Shown: positions 8,809-17,197 of the stretch, in pieces
How positions within the stretch are numbered: position 1 is the first letter of the stretch
How the letters are laid out: every line of letters starts with the position of its first letter
Assembly: GCF_900141665.1 (NCBI RefSeq)
Contig: NZ_FQYI01000001.1
Span: 310,001 to 374,000, forward strand
Direction of reading: 5' to 3'
Length of the DNA stretch: 64,000 bases
DNA from: Cruoricaptor ignavus
GTDB taxonomy: Bacteria > Bacteroidota > Bacteroidia > Flavobacteriales > Weeksellaceae
Notes under the pieces: generated by a model
What the model was told of the DNA's origin: nothing
Databases searched by the model: none
Seen by the model: the letters and a program-made list of their open reading frames with translations, nothing else
Made by a program: the position numbers and the translations under genes

Positions 8809-9168
8809 ATGAAAAAATCATTGTTCGTAGCGGCTGTTGCTGCTCTTTCGCTTGCTGCTTGCAAGAAAACTGAAACTGTAGAAACCAACAATGCTGCTGA
8901 GACTGACGCTGTTCTGGCTTCTGACTCTGCTCAAGCTGCTGCTGAGGACGCTGCCGCTACAGTAGACTCTGCTGCTCGCGTAGTTTCTGACGCTGCTAAG
9001 GATGCTGCTGCTGCAACAACTCAGGCTGGTGTAGATGCTGCCAAAGATAAAGCAAACGCTGCCGGCGATGCTGCTCAGGCTGCTGCTGACAAATCTGCTG
9101 ATGCCGCTGCTGAAGCTAACAAAGCTGTGAAGGACGCTGTTGGAAACGCTGCAACTACTGTAAAATAA
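8809..9168 (+). CDS. Small alanine-rich lipoprotein
   Basis: A 119-residue protein. The first 19 residues are a signal peptide ending in the lipobox LAAC, so Cys18 is probably lipidated and the protein anchored to a membrane. The rest is nearly all Ala, Asp, Lys, Glu, Thr and Ser, in helical repeats such as DAAKDAAAA and AGDAAQAAADKSADAA. This resembles LEA-like or Lpp-like helical proteins in composition only. Alanine is coded mostly by GCT, a bias typical of highly expressed genes here, and the gene has a strong promoter and a 12-bp terminator. Function unknown; an abundant envelope structural or stress protein is plausible. Confidence 0.8.
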   Translation: MKKSLFVAAVAALSLAACKKTETVETNNAAETDAVLASDSAQAAAEDAAATVDSAARVVSDAAKDAAAATTQAGVDAAKDKANAAGDAAQAAADKSADAAAEANKAVKDAVGNAATTVK

Positions 9169-9187
9169 TTTACAGTAAAAGGTTTTG

Positions 9188-9219
9188 AAAAAGAGTCCGG
9201 TATAAATCGGACTCTTTTT
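9188..9219. terminator. Strong terminator after the alanine-rich lipoprotein
   Basis: A perfect 12-bp stem (AAAAAGAGTCCG / CGGACTCTTTTT) around an 8-nt loop, ending in a T run. Confidence 0.9.
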
Positions 9220-9273
9220 CTTTGAGTGTTGCTCGCCAGTTTGTAAAATATAATGTTTCTCAGAATCTACAGC

Positions 9274-9317
9274 TGTAATCCTTCCAAAACAAAAAATCCC
9301 GCCATCTTCACAGCGGG
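9274..9317 (-). repeat. Copy C (diverged) of the terminator-bearing spacer repeat
   Basis: The plus strand reads about 44 bases closely similar to copies A (11706-11787) and B (10710-10789), including the shared TCCCGCCAT core. On the minus strand CCCGC/GCGGG forms a hairpin (9298-9317) followed by six T, a terminator for the GLPGLI remnant and genes upstream of it. Confidence 0.7.
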
Positions 9318-9356
9318 TATTGATTTATTAAGAAACAGGATGTATTTTCAAGATTT

Positions 9357-9530
9357 TTATTTCGAAGGATAGTTGATGAGCTTGTCCCGCTCTATAGGGT
9401 TGTAATACTTCTTTATAGTCTCTTGATAGCTTCTCCTCCTTGCGTCAAGTCGGCTCGTGGAAGTTATTTCCTCGCTTCCAATCCTTATCGATTTTCCTTC
9501 TCTAAGGGACCCACTTTGGAGGAAATTATT
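9357..9530 (-). pseudogene. C-terminal remnant of a GLPGLI-family gene
   Basis: A 57-codon open stretch without a start codon of its own, in a different frame from the intact GLPGLI gene just upstream. Its end, with LDARRRSYQETIKKYYNPIE, resembles the C-terminus of the GLPGLI protein at 10866-11645 (LEENYEERLRRYNNFIEK). The stop codon and a downstream terminator are preserved. I read it as the remains of a third paralogue, or as the original tail of the neighbouring gene cut off by a frameshift. Both readings fit. Confidence 0.55.
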
Positions 9531-10356
9531 CTAATTCTAAAGGTAAATATAAGCGCTTCTTATTTTGTAGTGAAATTTCTTTTCCGTATTGGTCATATGC
9601 TTTACCGCTCATAAAAATACCTGGATTCTCGAAATAGTTTTGTTGCATCTTACGAAAATTCTCTCTTGTTACCGGGACAATATTTTCTTCATTTCTCCAA
9701 TAAATATTCATCTTCTTTTTTTCAATTGCTACAGCGGTAAAATCATAAGTGCCAACTTCATCTGTAATTTGTAGAATAAGACCAGGCAAACCCTGAAAAA
9801 TATAAGGCCCATCGCTTTTTGGAATTTCTTCGGTATACCAAGCATTATATTTTCGACCTCTAAAATCCGTTGATGCTGATTTGCATTTATAACCCAACAA
9901 TGTTTTTTCCGAGTTGCCCAATATCCATTTTATTTTCGGAATTGGTTCTGAATATTGATAGGTATTCTTAAATAGTCTTTCCTGATAAAGAATAGAATTT
10001 GAAAGATAATCTTTTAAAACACTTTTCTTATATGCAACATTAAATTGGCCTAATTCGTTTAATTCCTTTGCGCCTACAGACTCTAATTTACTATGTGCCT
10101 GTATTAAAGAATCTCTGCCAATGGTGTTTACATCTAAAAATTTAGAGTAATTATACCCACTTTGCAATAAGGTTTTTGCAATAGAACTTTTTCCTTTGCC
10201 GTCAGAAAAAGTAATTTCATATAAGACTACAAAATCTGACTTTTCTTTTATATCACTTCGAAATTTTGGCGCAGTAAATCTTTGAATCATAGAAAATTCC
10301 TGTCCAGAGAAAATGGAAAATTGACAGAATAAAAATAAAAAAAGAAAGTTTTTCAT
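9526..10356 (-). CDS. GLPGLI family secreted protein
   Basis: A 276-residue protein with an N-terminal signal peptide (FLFLFLFCQFSIFSG). It contains the family-defining GPYIFQGLPGLILQITD motif (about residues 190-206), preceded by YNAWYTEEIP. The GLPGLI family (TIGR01200) is common in Bacteroidetes, often in several copies, and has no known biochemical role; members are exported to the periplasm or outer membrane. The gene follows the 95-residue secreted protein by 8 bases. Its C-terminus (KKRLYLPLELE) is short for the family, and a GLPGLI-like tail lies directly downstream in another frame, so it may be truncated. It is AT-rich compared with the str operon nearby. Confidence 0.85.
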   Translation of the reverse strand: MKNFLFLFLFCQFSIFSGQEFSMIQRFTAPKFRSDIKEKSDFVVLYEITFSDGKGKSSIAKTLLQSGYNYSKFLDVNTIGRDSLIQAHSKLESVGAKELNELGQFNVAYKKSVLKDYLSNSILYQERLFKNTYQYSEPIPKIKWILGNSEKTLLGYKCKSASTDFRGRKYNAWYTEEIPKSDGPYIFQGLPGLILQITDEVGTYDFTAVAIEKKKMNIYWRNEENIVPVTRENFRKMQQNYFENPGIFMSGKAYDQYGKEISLQNKKRLYLPLELE

Positions 10357-10364
10357 TTAAATAT

Positions 10365-10652
10365 TCAATAAGGAAGATCAAAACCGTATCCTTCTCCACA
10401 TTGGGCATCAGTAAATTGTCTAGCGTCTTCTTGCAGGCATTCATAACAATCTTTATAATCATTCCCATCTAAATAAAAAACTTTCCCACATCCAGTTGTA
10501 ACACTCACCCAATCATGAATTATTGGCTTCCAAATAGATAGAGAACAAGATAAGTTAATGTTTTGAGATTTGATGGGAGAAATTATTTTCTCAGTTTTAG
10601 CGCTCAATAATCCTGCGAAGCTAAATGCTACGGATAAAAACAGTTTCTTCAT
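10365..10652 (-). CDS. Small secreted cysteine-containing protein
   Basis: A 95-residue protein starting MKKLFLSVAFSFAGLLSAKT, a clear signal peptide. The mature part has five or so cysteines (SCS, GCGK, CYEC, QCGEG) that could form disulfides in the periplasm. I do not recognise the family. A Met further upstream in the same frame would lie before the -7 box at 10704-10711, so I chose the ATG at 10652. It is the first gene of a two-gene unit with the GLPGLI gene 8 bases downstream, suggesting related export or function. Confidence 0.65.
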   Translation of the reverse strand: MKKLFLSVAFSFAGLLSAKTEKIISPIKSQNINLSCSLSIWKPIIHDWVSVTTGCGKVFYLDGNDYKDCYECLQEDARQFTDAQCGEGYGFDLPY

Positions 10653-10676
10653 ACCAATATTTTTAATTAGAGCTTC

Positions 10677-10700
10677 AAAACTAAAACTAAAACTAAAACT
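10677..10700. repeat. Four perfect AAAACT hexamers
   Basis: Four exact tandem copies of AAAACT (AGTTTT on the transcribed minus strand). They fall in the predicted 5' leader of the 95-residue secreted protein gene, between its -7 box and its ATG. Confidence 0.85.
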
Positions 10701-10703
10701 ATG

Positions 10704-10711
10704 CAAATCTA
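10704..10711 (-). promoter_or_regulatory. -7 box of the small secreted protein / GLPGLI unit
   Basis: TAGATTTG on the minus strand matches TAnnTTTG. It places the hexamer repeat at the very start of the transcript. Confidence 0.5.
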
Positions 10712-10789
10712 ATAAGACAAAACTCATATTTCATATTAAATTTGTAATCATTCCAAACAAAAAATCCCGCCATTTTCAAAGCTGGAATT
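10710..10789 (-). repeat. Copy B of the spacer repeat, with weakened terminator
   Basis: About 80 bases nearly identical to copy A, with three substitutions and a 2-nt shorter A run by eye. The hairpin has one changed base (GCTGG where copy A has GCGGG), so its stem carries a mismatch and termination after the upstream GLPGLI gene is probably weaker. Confidence 0.85.
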
Positions 10790-10865
10790 TGCTTAAATTA
10801 ATGAGGAAATTTTGAGGAAGCCAGGTATCGGCTCCGCTGACTTTTGAGAATGGGCAGTAGCAGGA

Positions 10866-11645
10866 TTACTTTTCAATAAAATTATTATAGCGCCTCAGTC
10901 TCTCTTCATAATTTTCTTCCAATCGTTTTTTACTTTCAGCATCAGCAAAATTATAAAGATTCTGCGAAGGCCTGGCATGCATCGATGCTTTAAAAACTTT
11001 TAAATATTCTTGATAGGACGAAATATTTTTTTCATTCTCGCCCTTTATAACGATGTCGTCTAAACCCTGTTCGTATCTGGCAATCGAAATCATTTCAAAT
11101 CTTATATCACCAGTTTCATCAAAAGCTTCAAGGACTAAGCCAGGAAGACCGTACAATTTAAAAGGGCCAGCTGGAATAGGAATTTCCGGTGTGTACCACA
11201 AAGTATATTTCCTTCCCGATAAATTGCCAACGGCTTTGTTGGCTTTATAAGGCCCGATTTGCCGGGTTTCTCTGGATAAATTCCATACATTCCCAATTTT
11301 ACTGGTGAATTTAAATCCTGTATCATCAATACGAATATGCTGGGTAATAGTCATATTTTTTAAATCACCTGTGATATACTCTGTCTTATTTCCTCGCTTT
11401 CTAGGCACAGAAAGGACGCCAAAATCCATACTTGCTTTAAATCGTAACCTCAGGGAATCAGATTGGATGCGAGCATCAGACGCATACAGGGTATGGTACC
11501 CATCTATGAATAATTTGGCACCATAGGGAATAACATCATTTTCTGCTACAGCTGAATCAATTCGGTGATGCACCCTGTATTCTACTGTAAACTGAGAGGA
11601 TAATAGTTGAAAAAAGAAAATGAATAAGATTGTAAATATTTTCAT
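10866..11645 (-). CDS. GLPGLI family secreted protein
   Basis: A 259-residue paralogue of the GLPGLI gene at 9526-10356. It begins with a signal peptide (IFTILFIFFFQLLSSQ) and carries YTLWYTPEIPIPAGPFKLYG followed by LPGLVLEAFDE (about residues 147-177). The C-terminus (RLRRYNNFIEK) is the family's usual amphipathic end, which helps identify the remnant at 9357-9530. It is an exported protein of unknown activity. It sits between spacer-repeat copies A and B, which suggests that gene and spacer were duplicated together. Confidence 0.85.
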   Translation of the reverse strand: MKIFTILFIFFFQLLSSQFTVEYRVHHRIDSAVAENDVIPYGAKLFIDGYHTLYASDARIQSDSLRLRFKASMDFGVLSVPRKRGNKTEYITGDLKNMTITQHIRIDDTGFKFTSKIGNVWNLSRETRQIGPYKANKAVGNLSGRKYTLWYTPEIPIPAGPFKLYGLPGLVLEAFDETGDIRFEMISIARYEQGLDDIVIKGENEKNISSYQEYLKVFKASMHARPSQNLYNFADAESKKRLEENYEERLRRYNNFIEK

Positions 11646-11705
11646 TAAACCAAAAGCTGAGGAGAGTTTACTTTAAGTAAAATTAAAAGAAGTTTCAAAT
11701 GAATT

Positions 11706-11787
11706 TAATATGACAAAAATCATATTTCATATTAAATTTGTAATCATTCCAAACAAAAAAAATCCCGCCATTTTCAAAGCGGGAATT
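11706..11787 (-). repeat. Copy A of the spacer repeat, with the rpsJ terminator
   Basis: An 82-base unit repeated at 10710-10789 and, more diverged, at 9274-9317. This copy has a perfect hairpin (CCCGC/GCGGG) and an eight-base T run on the minus strand. Confidence 0.85.
11755..11783 (-). terminator. Terminator of the str operon
   Basis: Minus-strand stem CCCGC/GCGGG with a 10-nt loop and eight T after it, about 50 bases beyond the rpsJ stop. A second small hairpin (GGCAT/ATGCC, 11804-11821) lies between. Confidence 0.85.
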
Positions 11788-11833
11788 ATTCATACAAACT
11801 TTCGGCATCAGGTCAGATGCCTTCAGCTAGTTA

Positions 11834-12139
11834 TCACACTTTAATTTCTACATCCACACCGGAAGGAAGCTCCAGCTTCATCAGGGCATCCACAGTTTTG
11901 GAAGATGATGAGTAGATGTCCATCAGCCTTTTGTGAGAAGAAAGCTGGAACTGCTCCCTTGCCTTCTTGTTCACGTGCGGCGAACGAAGCACCGTGAAGA
12001 TTCTCTTGTTCGTAGGGAGCGGAATCGGCCCGTTCACTACAGCTCCGGTAGATTTTACCGTCTTTACGATTTTCTCAGCAGATTTATCCACCAAGTTATA
12101 ATCGTAGGATTTTAATTTTATTCTGATTCGTTGTGCCAT
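11834..12139 (-). CDS. rpsJ: 30S ribosomal protein S10
   Basis: A 101-residue protein. S10 is part of the 30S head and, with NusB, of antitermination complexes. Signature: [20 protein letters not shown] at the start, [20 protein letters not shown] in the middle, and a C-terminal [19 protein letters not shown]. Length is normal. It is the last gene of the str operon, 99 bases after fusA, and a strong terminator follows. In many relatives rplC and the S10 cluster continue directly from rpsJ; here they do not. Confidence 0.97.
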   Translation of the reverse strand: MAQRIRIKLKSYDYNLVDKSAEKIVKTVKSTGAVVNGPIPLPTNKRIFTVLRSPHVNKKAREQFQLSSHKRLMDIYSSSSKTVDALMKLELPSGVDVEIKV

Positions 12140-12158
12140 ATTATGCTTTTTGCTTTAT

Positions 12159-12235
12159 GCAGTAAGCAGTAAGCTTTCTGCGAAAATTAAAACTTCAGGC
12201 AACTGGCGTAAAGCCTACTGCCTAAAGCTTATTGC
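12159..12235. repeat. Imperfect inverted repeat between fusA and rpsJ
   Basis: GCAGTAAGC and AGTAAGCTTT (12159-12175) face related words AAGCCTACTGCC and AAGCTTATTGC (12210-12235). The arms match imperfectly. It could fold in the mRNA and set rpsJ translation, or be a dispersed repeat. Confidence 0.4.
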
Positions 12236-12238
12236 GTT

Positions 12239-14356
12239 TTACCCTTTCGCCTTTGCAATTACTTCTTCGGCGATGTTCTGCGGTGCAGCCTCGTACTTCT
12301 CAAATTCCATTGTGGATGTTGCACGCCCGGAAGAAAGCGTTCTCAGCGCCGTTACATACCCGAACATTTCGGAAAGCGGCACAAATGCCTTGATAACTTT
12401 CGCGTTGTTCCTGTCATCCATACCGTTCACGGTGCCCCTCCTTCTGTTCAGGTCGCCCACAATGTCACCCATATATTCCTCCGGCGTTACCACCTCCAGT
12501 TTCATAATCGGCTCCATAATTACCGCTTTCGCAGCTTTTCCGGATTCCTTGAAACCAAGTTTTGCAGCAAGCTCGAAAGAAAGCTGGTCAGAGTCCACCG
12601 CGTGGAAAGAACCATCCTTCAGTGTTACCTTCATAGAATCTACTTCGAAACCTGCCAAAGGCCCGTTCTTCATCGCTTCCTTGAAACCTTTCTCTACGGA
12701 AGGGATGAATTCCTTCGGGATGTTACCACCCTTGATCTCATTCACGAATTCAAGGCCGCTTTTACCCTCATCGGCAGGCCCGATTTCGAACACGATGTCC
12801 GCAAATTTACCACGACCACCGGATTGTTTTTTATAAACCTCTCTGTGGTTTGCGTTTTTGGTAAGCGCTTCTTTGTACTCCACCTGAGGCTCGCCCTGGT
12901 TTACTTCCACCTTAAACTCGCGGCGCATTCTGTCTACAATAATGTCAAGGTGAAGCTCACCCATACCAGAAATAATCGTCTGTCCGGAAGCCTCGTCAGT
13001 TTTAACTTGGAAGGTTGGGTCTTCCTCGGCAAGCTTCGCTAGGGCATTACCCATTTTATCCTGGTCTGCCTTGGTCTTCGGCTCCACCGCGATACCGATT
13101 ACTGGATCCGGGAATACCATAGATTCTAGCACGATAGGGTTTTTCTCGTCGCAAAGTGTATCTCCAGTTTTAATGTCTTTAAAACCTACCGCAGCACCGA
13201 TGTCTCCAGCCTCGATGTACTCTATTGGCTCCTGCTTATTGGCGTGCATCTGGAAGATACGGGAAATCCTCTCGCGGCTGTCCGACCTTGTGTTTAGCAC
13301 ATAGGAACCGGCATCCAATCGTCCGGAATAAGCGCGGAAAAATGCGAGGCGACCTACGAACGGGTCTGTAGCAATTTTAAATGCAAGCGCAGCAAATGGC
13401 TCACTTACGGATGGCTTTCTGCTTACCGGCTCGTCAGTTTTTGGATCGGTACCGTCAATCGCCTCCTTGTCCATTGGGGATGGAAGGTAGCGACAAACAG
13501 CATCCAGCATAAACTGTACACCCTTATTCTTGAAAGAAGAACCGCAGGTCATCGGGATGATGCTCATATCCAGCGTAGCCGCTCTTAGTGCCGTATGGAT
13601 TTCCTCTTCTGTGATGGATTCTTCATCCTCCATATATTTTTCTAGAAGATTCTCGTCATAGGCAGCGATTTCTTCGATAAGTTTTCCTCTGTATTCTTTT
13701 ACATCGGCTTCCATCTCTGCAGGGATGTCCACAACATCAAAGGTAGAGCCGTGGTTTTCATCGTGCCAAATGATGGCGCGGTTTTTCACAAGGTCTACCA
13801 CACCTTTGAAATCTGCTTCATCTCCGATAGGCAGTACAATTGGTACCGCGTTAGAGCCAAGCATTTCCCTTACCTGATTACATACTGCGAGGAAGTCAGC
13901 TCCCTGGCGGTCCATTTTATTCACAAAGCCCATTCTCGGTACTTTGTAATTATCTGCAAGGCGCCAGTTGGTTTCAGACTGCGGCTCTACGCCGTCCACT
14001 GCTGAAAATAAGAACACCAGACCATCGAGAACGCGAAGTGAGCGGTTTACCTCCACGGTAAAGTCCACGTGCCCCGGGGTATCGATAATGTTGAAATGAT
14101 ACTGCTTTGCATCCGGAAGCGGCTTGCCCTGCTCTGTCGGGAATGTCCAGTTTACTGTTACGGCTGCAGAAGTAATCGTGATACCTCTCTCCGCCTCCTG
14201 CTCCATCCAGTCGGTGGTGGCAGAACCTTCGTGGGTTTCGCCCAGCTTATGGTTTTTCCCGGAGTAGAAAAGGATACGCTCCGTGGTAGTGGTCTTACCC
14301 GCGTCGATGTGGGCGGCAATACCGATATTTCTTGTAAGTGTAAGATCTCTTGCCAT
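12239..14356 (-). CDS. fusA: Elongation factor G
   Basis: A 705-residue protein of normal EF-G length. It is the GTPase that moves tRNA and mRNA through the ribosome after peptide bond formation. The G domain is complete: [15 protein letters not shown] (P-loop, residues 16-30), RGITITSAA (switch I), DTPGHVDFT and NKMD. Domains II to V follow, with the conserved [11 protein letters not shown] region and a C-terminal [20 protein letters not shown]. It is part of rpsL-rpsG-fusA-rpsJ, 6 bases after rpsG. Mutations in this gene confer fusidic acid resistance in other bacteria; I see no obvious change here. Confidence 0.98.
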   Translation of the reverse strand: MARDLTLTRNIGIAAHIDAGKTTTTERILFYSGKNHKLGETHEGSATTDWMEQEAERGITITSAAVTVNWTFPTEQGKPLPDAKQYHFNIIDTPGHVDFTVEVNRSLRVLDGLVFLFSAVDGVEPQSETNWRLADNYKVPRMGFVNKMDRQGADFLAVCNQVREMLGSNAVPIVLPIGDEADFKGVVDLVKNRAIIWHDENHGSTFDVVDIPAEMEADVKEYRGKLIEEIAAYDENLLEKYMEDEESITEEEIHTALRAATLDMSIIPMTCGSSFKNKGVQFMLDAVCRYLPSPMDKEAIDGTDPKTDEPVSRKPSVSEPFAALAFKIATDPFVGRLAFFRAYSGRLDAGSYVLNTRSDSRERISRIFQMHANKQEPIEYIEAGDIGAAVGFKDIKTGDTLCDEKNPIVLESMVFPDPVIGIAVEPKTKADQDKMGNALAKLAEEDPTFQVKTDEASGQTIISGMGELHLDIIVDRMRREFKVEVNQGEPQVEYKEALTKNANHREVYKKQSGGRGKFADIVFEIGPADEGKSGLEFVNEIKGGNIPKEFIPSVEKGFKEAMKNGPLAGFEVDSMKVTLKDGSFHAVDSDQLSFELAAKLGFKESGKAAKAVIMEPIMKLEVVTPEEYMGDIVGDLNRRRGTVNGMDDRNNAKVIKAFVPLSEMFGYVTALRTLSSGRATSTMEFEKYEAAPQNIAEEVIAKAKG

Positions 14357-14362
14357 TTCAGG

Positions 14363-14839
14363 TTAGAATTTAAAGTGTGAGAATGCTTTATTAGCTTCCG
14401 CCATTTTGTGCGTATCGGTTTTCTTTTTAAAGGCCGCACCCTCTTCGCGGGACGCTGCCAAGATCTCTGCCGCAAGCTTCTGCGCCATAGACTTATCGTT
14501 TCTTGCCTTGGAATATTTGATGAGCCACTTCATCGCCATAGAGATTTTCCTGTCGGCACGAATTGGCATCGGGATCTGGAAGTTCGCTCCGCCTACCCTT
14601 CTTGAGCGCACCTCTACATGCGGCATCACATTGGTGAGGGCATCTTTCCAGATTTCAAGGGCGTCTTTCTCAGTTTCGCCTTTTTTCTTTTCTACAATAT
14701 CGAGTGAATCGTAAAATATCCTGAATGCGATGGACTTCTTGCCGTCTAGCATCAGGTTGTTCACAAATCTTGTCACCAGCTGATCATTAAATTTCGGATC
14801 CGGCAGCAACGGTCTTTTTTTCGCTTTCGTCTTTCTCAT
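14363..14839 (-). CDS. rpsG: 30S ribosomal protein S7
   Basis: A 158-residue protein that organises the head of the 30S subunit near the decoding and exit sites. Signatures are [15 protein letters not shown] at the N-terminus, [20 protein letters not shown], and [17 protein letters not shown] near residues 84-100. It lies 23 bases after rpsL and 6 before fusA, the normal str operon order. Confidence 0.97.
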   Translation of the reverse strand: MRKTKAKKRPLLPDPKFNDQLVTRFVNNLMLDGKKSIAFRIFYDSLDIVEKKKGETEKDALEIWKDALTNVMPHVEVRSRRVGGANFQIPMPIRADRKISMAMKWLIKYSKARNDKSMAQKLAAEILAASREEGAAFKKKTDTHKMAEANKAFSHFKF

Positions 14840-14862
14840 TGTACTTTTACCTTATTTAATGA

Positions 14863-15273
14863 TTACTTTTTCTTTCCTTTAGCATCTGCCGGTGCCTGCC
14901 CCGGTTTAGGGCGTTTCGCGCCGTACTTCGATCTGCGCTGCGTTCTTCCGTTCACGCCCGCGGTATCCAGCGCACCGCGCACGATGTGGTATCTCACTCC
15001 CGGTAGGTCTTTCACCCTTCCGCCTCTTACCAATACTATCGAGTGCTCTTGAAGATTGTGTCCTTCGCCCGGGATATAAGCGTTGACCTCCTTACCGTTA
15101 GAAAGCCTTACCCTCGCCACTTTCCTAAGGGCAGAGTTCGGTTTCTTCGGCGTGGTAGTGTACACACGGGTGCATACACCGCGTCTTTGCGGACAGGAAT
15201 CAAGGGCAGCCGATTTGCTCTTCTTGGCAAGCGTGGCTCTTCCTTTTCTTACTAACTGTTGAATAGTAGGCAT
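14863..15273 (-). CDS. rpsL: 30S ribosomal protein S12
   Basis: A 136-residue protein of the decoding centre. It contains the very conserved [20 protein letters not shown] (with the lysine linked to streptomycin response) and [20 protein letters not shown]. The lysine-rich end (DAKGKKK) is usual. It is the first gene of the str operon, with a -7 box 24 bases before the ATG and a leader of about 18 nt. Confidence 0.98.
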   Translation of the reverse strand: MPTIQQLVRKGRATLAKKSKSAALDSCPQRRGVCTRVYTTTPKKPNSALRKVARVRLSNGKEVNAYIPGEGHNLQEHSIVLVRGGRVKDLPGVRYHIVRGALDTAGVNGRTQRRSKYGAKRPKPGQAPADAKGKKK

Positions 15274-15296
15274 CTAAATGCTTTATTTTTAGGCTG

Positions 15297-15304
15297 CAAA
15301 AATA
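15297..15304 (-). promoter_or_regulatory. -7 box of the str operon
   Basis: TATTTTTG on the minus strand, matching TAnnTTTG, 24 bases upstream of the rpsL ATG. Confidence 0.65.
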
Positions 15305-15375
15305 AGGATAAATTCCGAAACCGCAAGCAGTTACAAATAATTAGCTCGCAGGGATAAAAAAAATCTTAGAAAAAA

Positions 15376-15470
15376 CGGAGCATCCCGGGGTTTCGCCCCC
15401 TTTTGCTTCGGTCTTCTCCCGGTCTGCCTTTCAAAGAGCAGCATTTTTCCGAACGGGACCGGAACAAACC
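15376..15470. other. GC-rich structured spacer between rpsL and the LRR gene
   Basis: A GC-rich island in an otherwise AT-rich divergent spacer. It holds a GGGG-TTTCG-CCCC hairpin (15387-15399) and an inverted repeat CCGGTC/GACCGG (15419-15424, 15457-15462). No coding frame is convincing. It resembles, in composition, the element at 33296-33405. Confidence 0.45.
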
Positions 15471-15535
15471 TGGACTGAATCTCGAAGATATCTGCACATT
15501 AAAAAAATCTCCTCTGCAAATTTTGCGGAAAAATC

Positions 15536-15543
15536 TACCTTTG
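15536..15543 (+). promoter_or_regulatory. -7 box of the LRR protein gene
   Basis: TACCTTTG, 14 nt before the TTG start at 15558. No ATG gives the signal peptide, so the promoter supports the TTG. Confidence 0.6.
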
Positions 15544-15557
15544 CCAAAACTACTCTC

Positions 15558-17156
15558 TTGAAAAAATTTTTACTCTTTCTGCTGATTTCTGTATGCTGCA
15601 GCGCACAAAGCGTTCTGCCGGAGGAAAAGGCGGCACTTATCAGGCTATACAACGATGCCGGCGGCGAGGGATGGGCAATCCCCTGGGATACGGATGCGGA
15701 GCCGAGCGAGTGGTACGGCATCACCACGGAAGACGGGCATGTGACGGAGATAAAGCTCAACTCCAACAACCTGAAAGGCAGGCTACCATCACTTGCAGCA
15801 TTAACGAAGCTGAAAACCCTCTACCTGAATGCCAACAACCTCGGCGGGGATCTGCCGCAGCTGCCTCCGACGCTGAGGGCGCTGGACATCCGCGAGAATT
15901 CTTTTACCGGAGATATTTCCCTGGTCGCCGGCTCGCTTACCAACCTTACGGAGCTGAACTTAGGAGGAAACGCGCTCTCTGCCAGCAGTTTTTCATTTCT
16001 GCAAAATTCTCCCCTGATGGCTTCACTCGATCTCTCCGGATTCGGGCTAAAGGAAATTCCTGAGCCACTAGGCCGCCTCTCTTCCCTGGAAATTCTTAAT
16101 CTCTCGGGCAATGAGATCCGGGATTTTTCAGCTCTGGCTAAGCTGAGCTCCCTGAAAGAATTAGATCTTTCCGGAAATCAGCTGGCAAAAGTTCCTAACG
16201 AGGCTTCTGCCCTGAAATCTCTGGAAATTCTGAATCTTTCCCAAAATAAAATCACGGACTTCTCTGCGCTCCATTCGCTCTCCGGTCTGCAATGGCTTTC
16301 CCTTGCAGAAAATGAATTGAAAGCAGCGCCTGCAGAGCTCGGGGCGCTGAAAGATCTGGCGCACCTGGATATGAGCGGGAATCGTTTGGAAAATTTTCAA
16401 ATCCTCGGCCGCCTGAAAAATCTGCAGCTCCTGAACCTCGACCGGAATGAACTTAGCGCCATACCTGCTGAAGTGGCAGAGCTCCCGAGGCTGCAGTATC
16501 TCTCGCTGATCGGGAACCAACTCAGCGGGGAAATTCCGCAAAATCTTCCGGATATCGTGCAGCTGCAGAACAACCGCTACAGCCTTAATGAGATTAAAAA
16601 CTTCCATTCCGCCAGGCGTTCGTTTACCGATATAGCCTACTCTCCGCAGAGGTATGACGAAACAGAAACGGTAGCCGCCAGAGAGGGCGGGGAAGCCACG
16701 CTGAAACAGAGCCTGCCCACGGATGTCTACAAAATCTCCTGGCTGAAAAACCTGGATGAGTACACAGGCGTGAGCACCAAAAACTTTCAGCTCGGCTCCA
16801 TTAAAAAAACCGATTTTGCAGACTATACTGCGGAGGCGTATTACCTGGAGACTTCCGGCGGGGGGTATTTCGAGCTCTCCCTCTTCCGCGAGCCCGTGAC
16901 ACTTGCCGACGGCGCGCTGGGCACGGAGGAAGCTGATGCAAGCTTTGCCGTTTATCCCAACCCGGCGAGCGATTACCTCCACATCCGCTGCGGCGGCGAA
17001 AGGCTGGAATCTGCGGTAATTTTTGACCAGAGCGGCAGAGCAATCATCAAAACAGACAGCATTTCCGTCTCTGTAGCCGCCCTGCCGGCGGGGGTTTATA
17101 CCATATTAATTAAAACCGAAGGAACCGTCCGGAGTTTTAAATTTATAAAAAAATAA
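15558..17156 (+). CDS. Secreted leucine-rich-repeat protein with T9SS sorting domain
   Basis: A 532-residue protein starting at TTG, with a signal peptide (KKFLLFLLISVCCSAQ). From about residue 55 to 340 it carries around ten leucine-rich repeats of the type LTKLKTLYLNANNLGG and LEILNLSGNEIRDFSAL, which form a curved protein-binding surface. A link region leads to a C-terminal domain of about 70 residues beginning FAVYPNPASDYLHI. That domain is the type A sorting signal of the type IX secretion system (TIGR04183). The protein is therefore probably exported across the outer membrane and held at the surface or released. The partner is unknown; adhesion is the usual suggestion for such proteins. 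Confidence 0.88.
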   Translation: MKKFLLFLLISVCCSAQSVLPEEKAALIRLYNDAGGEGWAIPWDTDAEPSEWYGITTEDGHVTEIKLNSNNLKGRLPSLAALTKLKTLYLNANNLGGDLPQLPPTLRALDIRENSFTGDISLVAGSLTNLTELNLGGNALSASSFSFLQNSPLMASLDLSGFGLKEIPEPLGRLSSLEILNLSGNEIRDFSALAKLSSLKELDLSGNQLAKVPNEASALKSLEILNLSQNKITDFSALHSLSGLQWLSLAENELKAAPAELGALKDLAHLDMSGNRLENFQILGRLKNLQLLNLDRNELSAIPAEVAELPRLQYLSLIGNQLSGEIPQNLPDIVQLQNNRYSLNEIKNFHSARRSFTDIAYSPQRYDETETVAAREGGEATLKQSLPTDVYKISWLKNLDEYTGVSTKNFQLGSIKKTDFADYTAEAYYLETSGGGYFELSLFREPVTLADGALGTEEADASFAVYPNPASDYLHIRCGGERLESAVIFDQSGRAIIKTDSISVSVAALPAGVYTILIKTEGTVRSFKFIKK

Positions 17157-17197
17157 GCTGTGGCGGGGCCTGGTTTTAAAACTATCCTTATAAATAT

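Noticed and set aside
16161-16982. Open frame antisense to the LRR gene
   Set aside because: Caused by the repeated LRR codons; no independent evidence.
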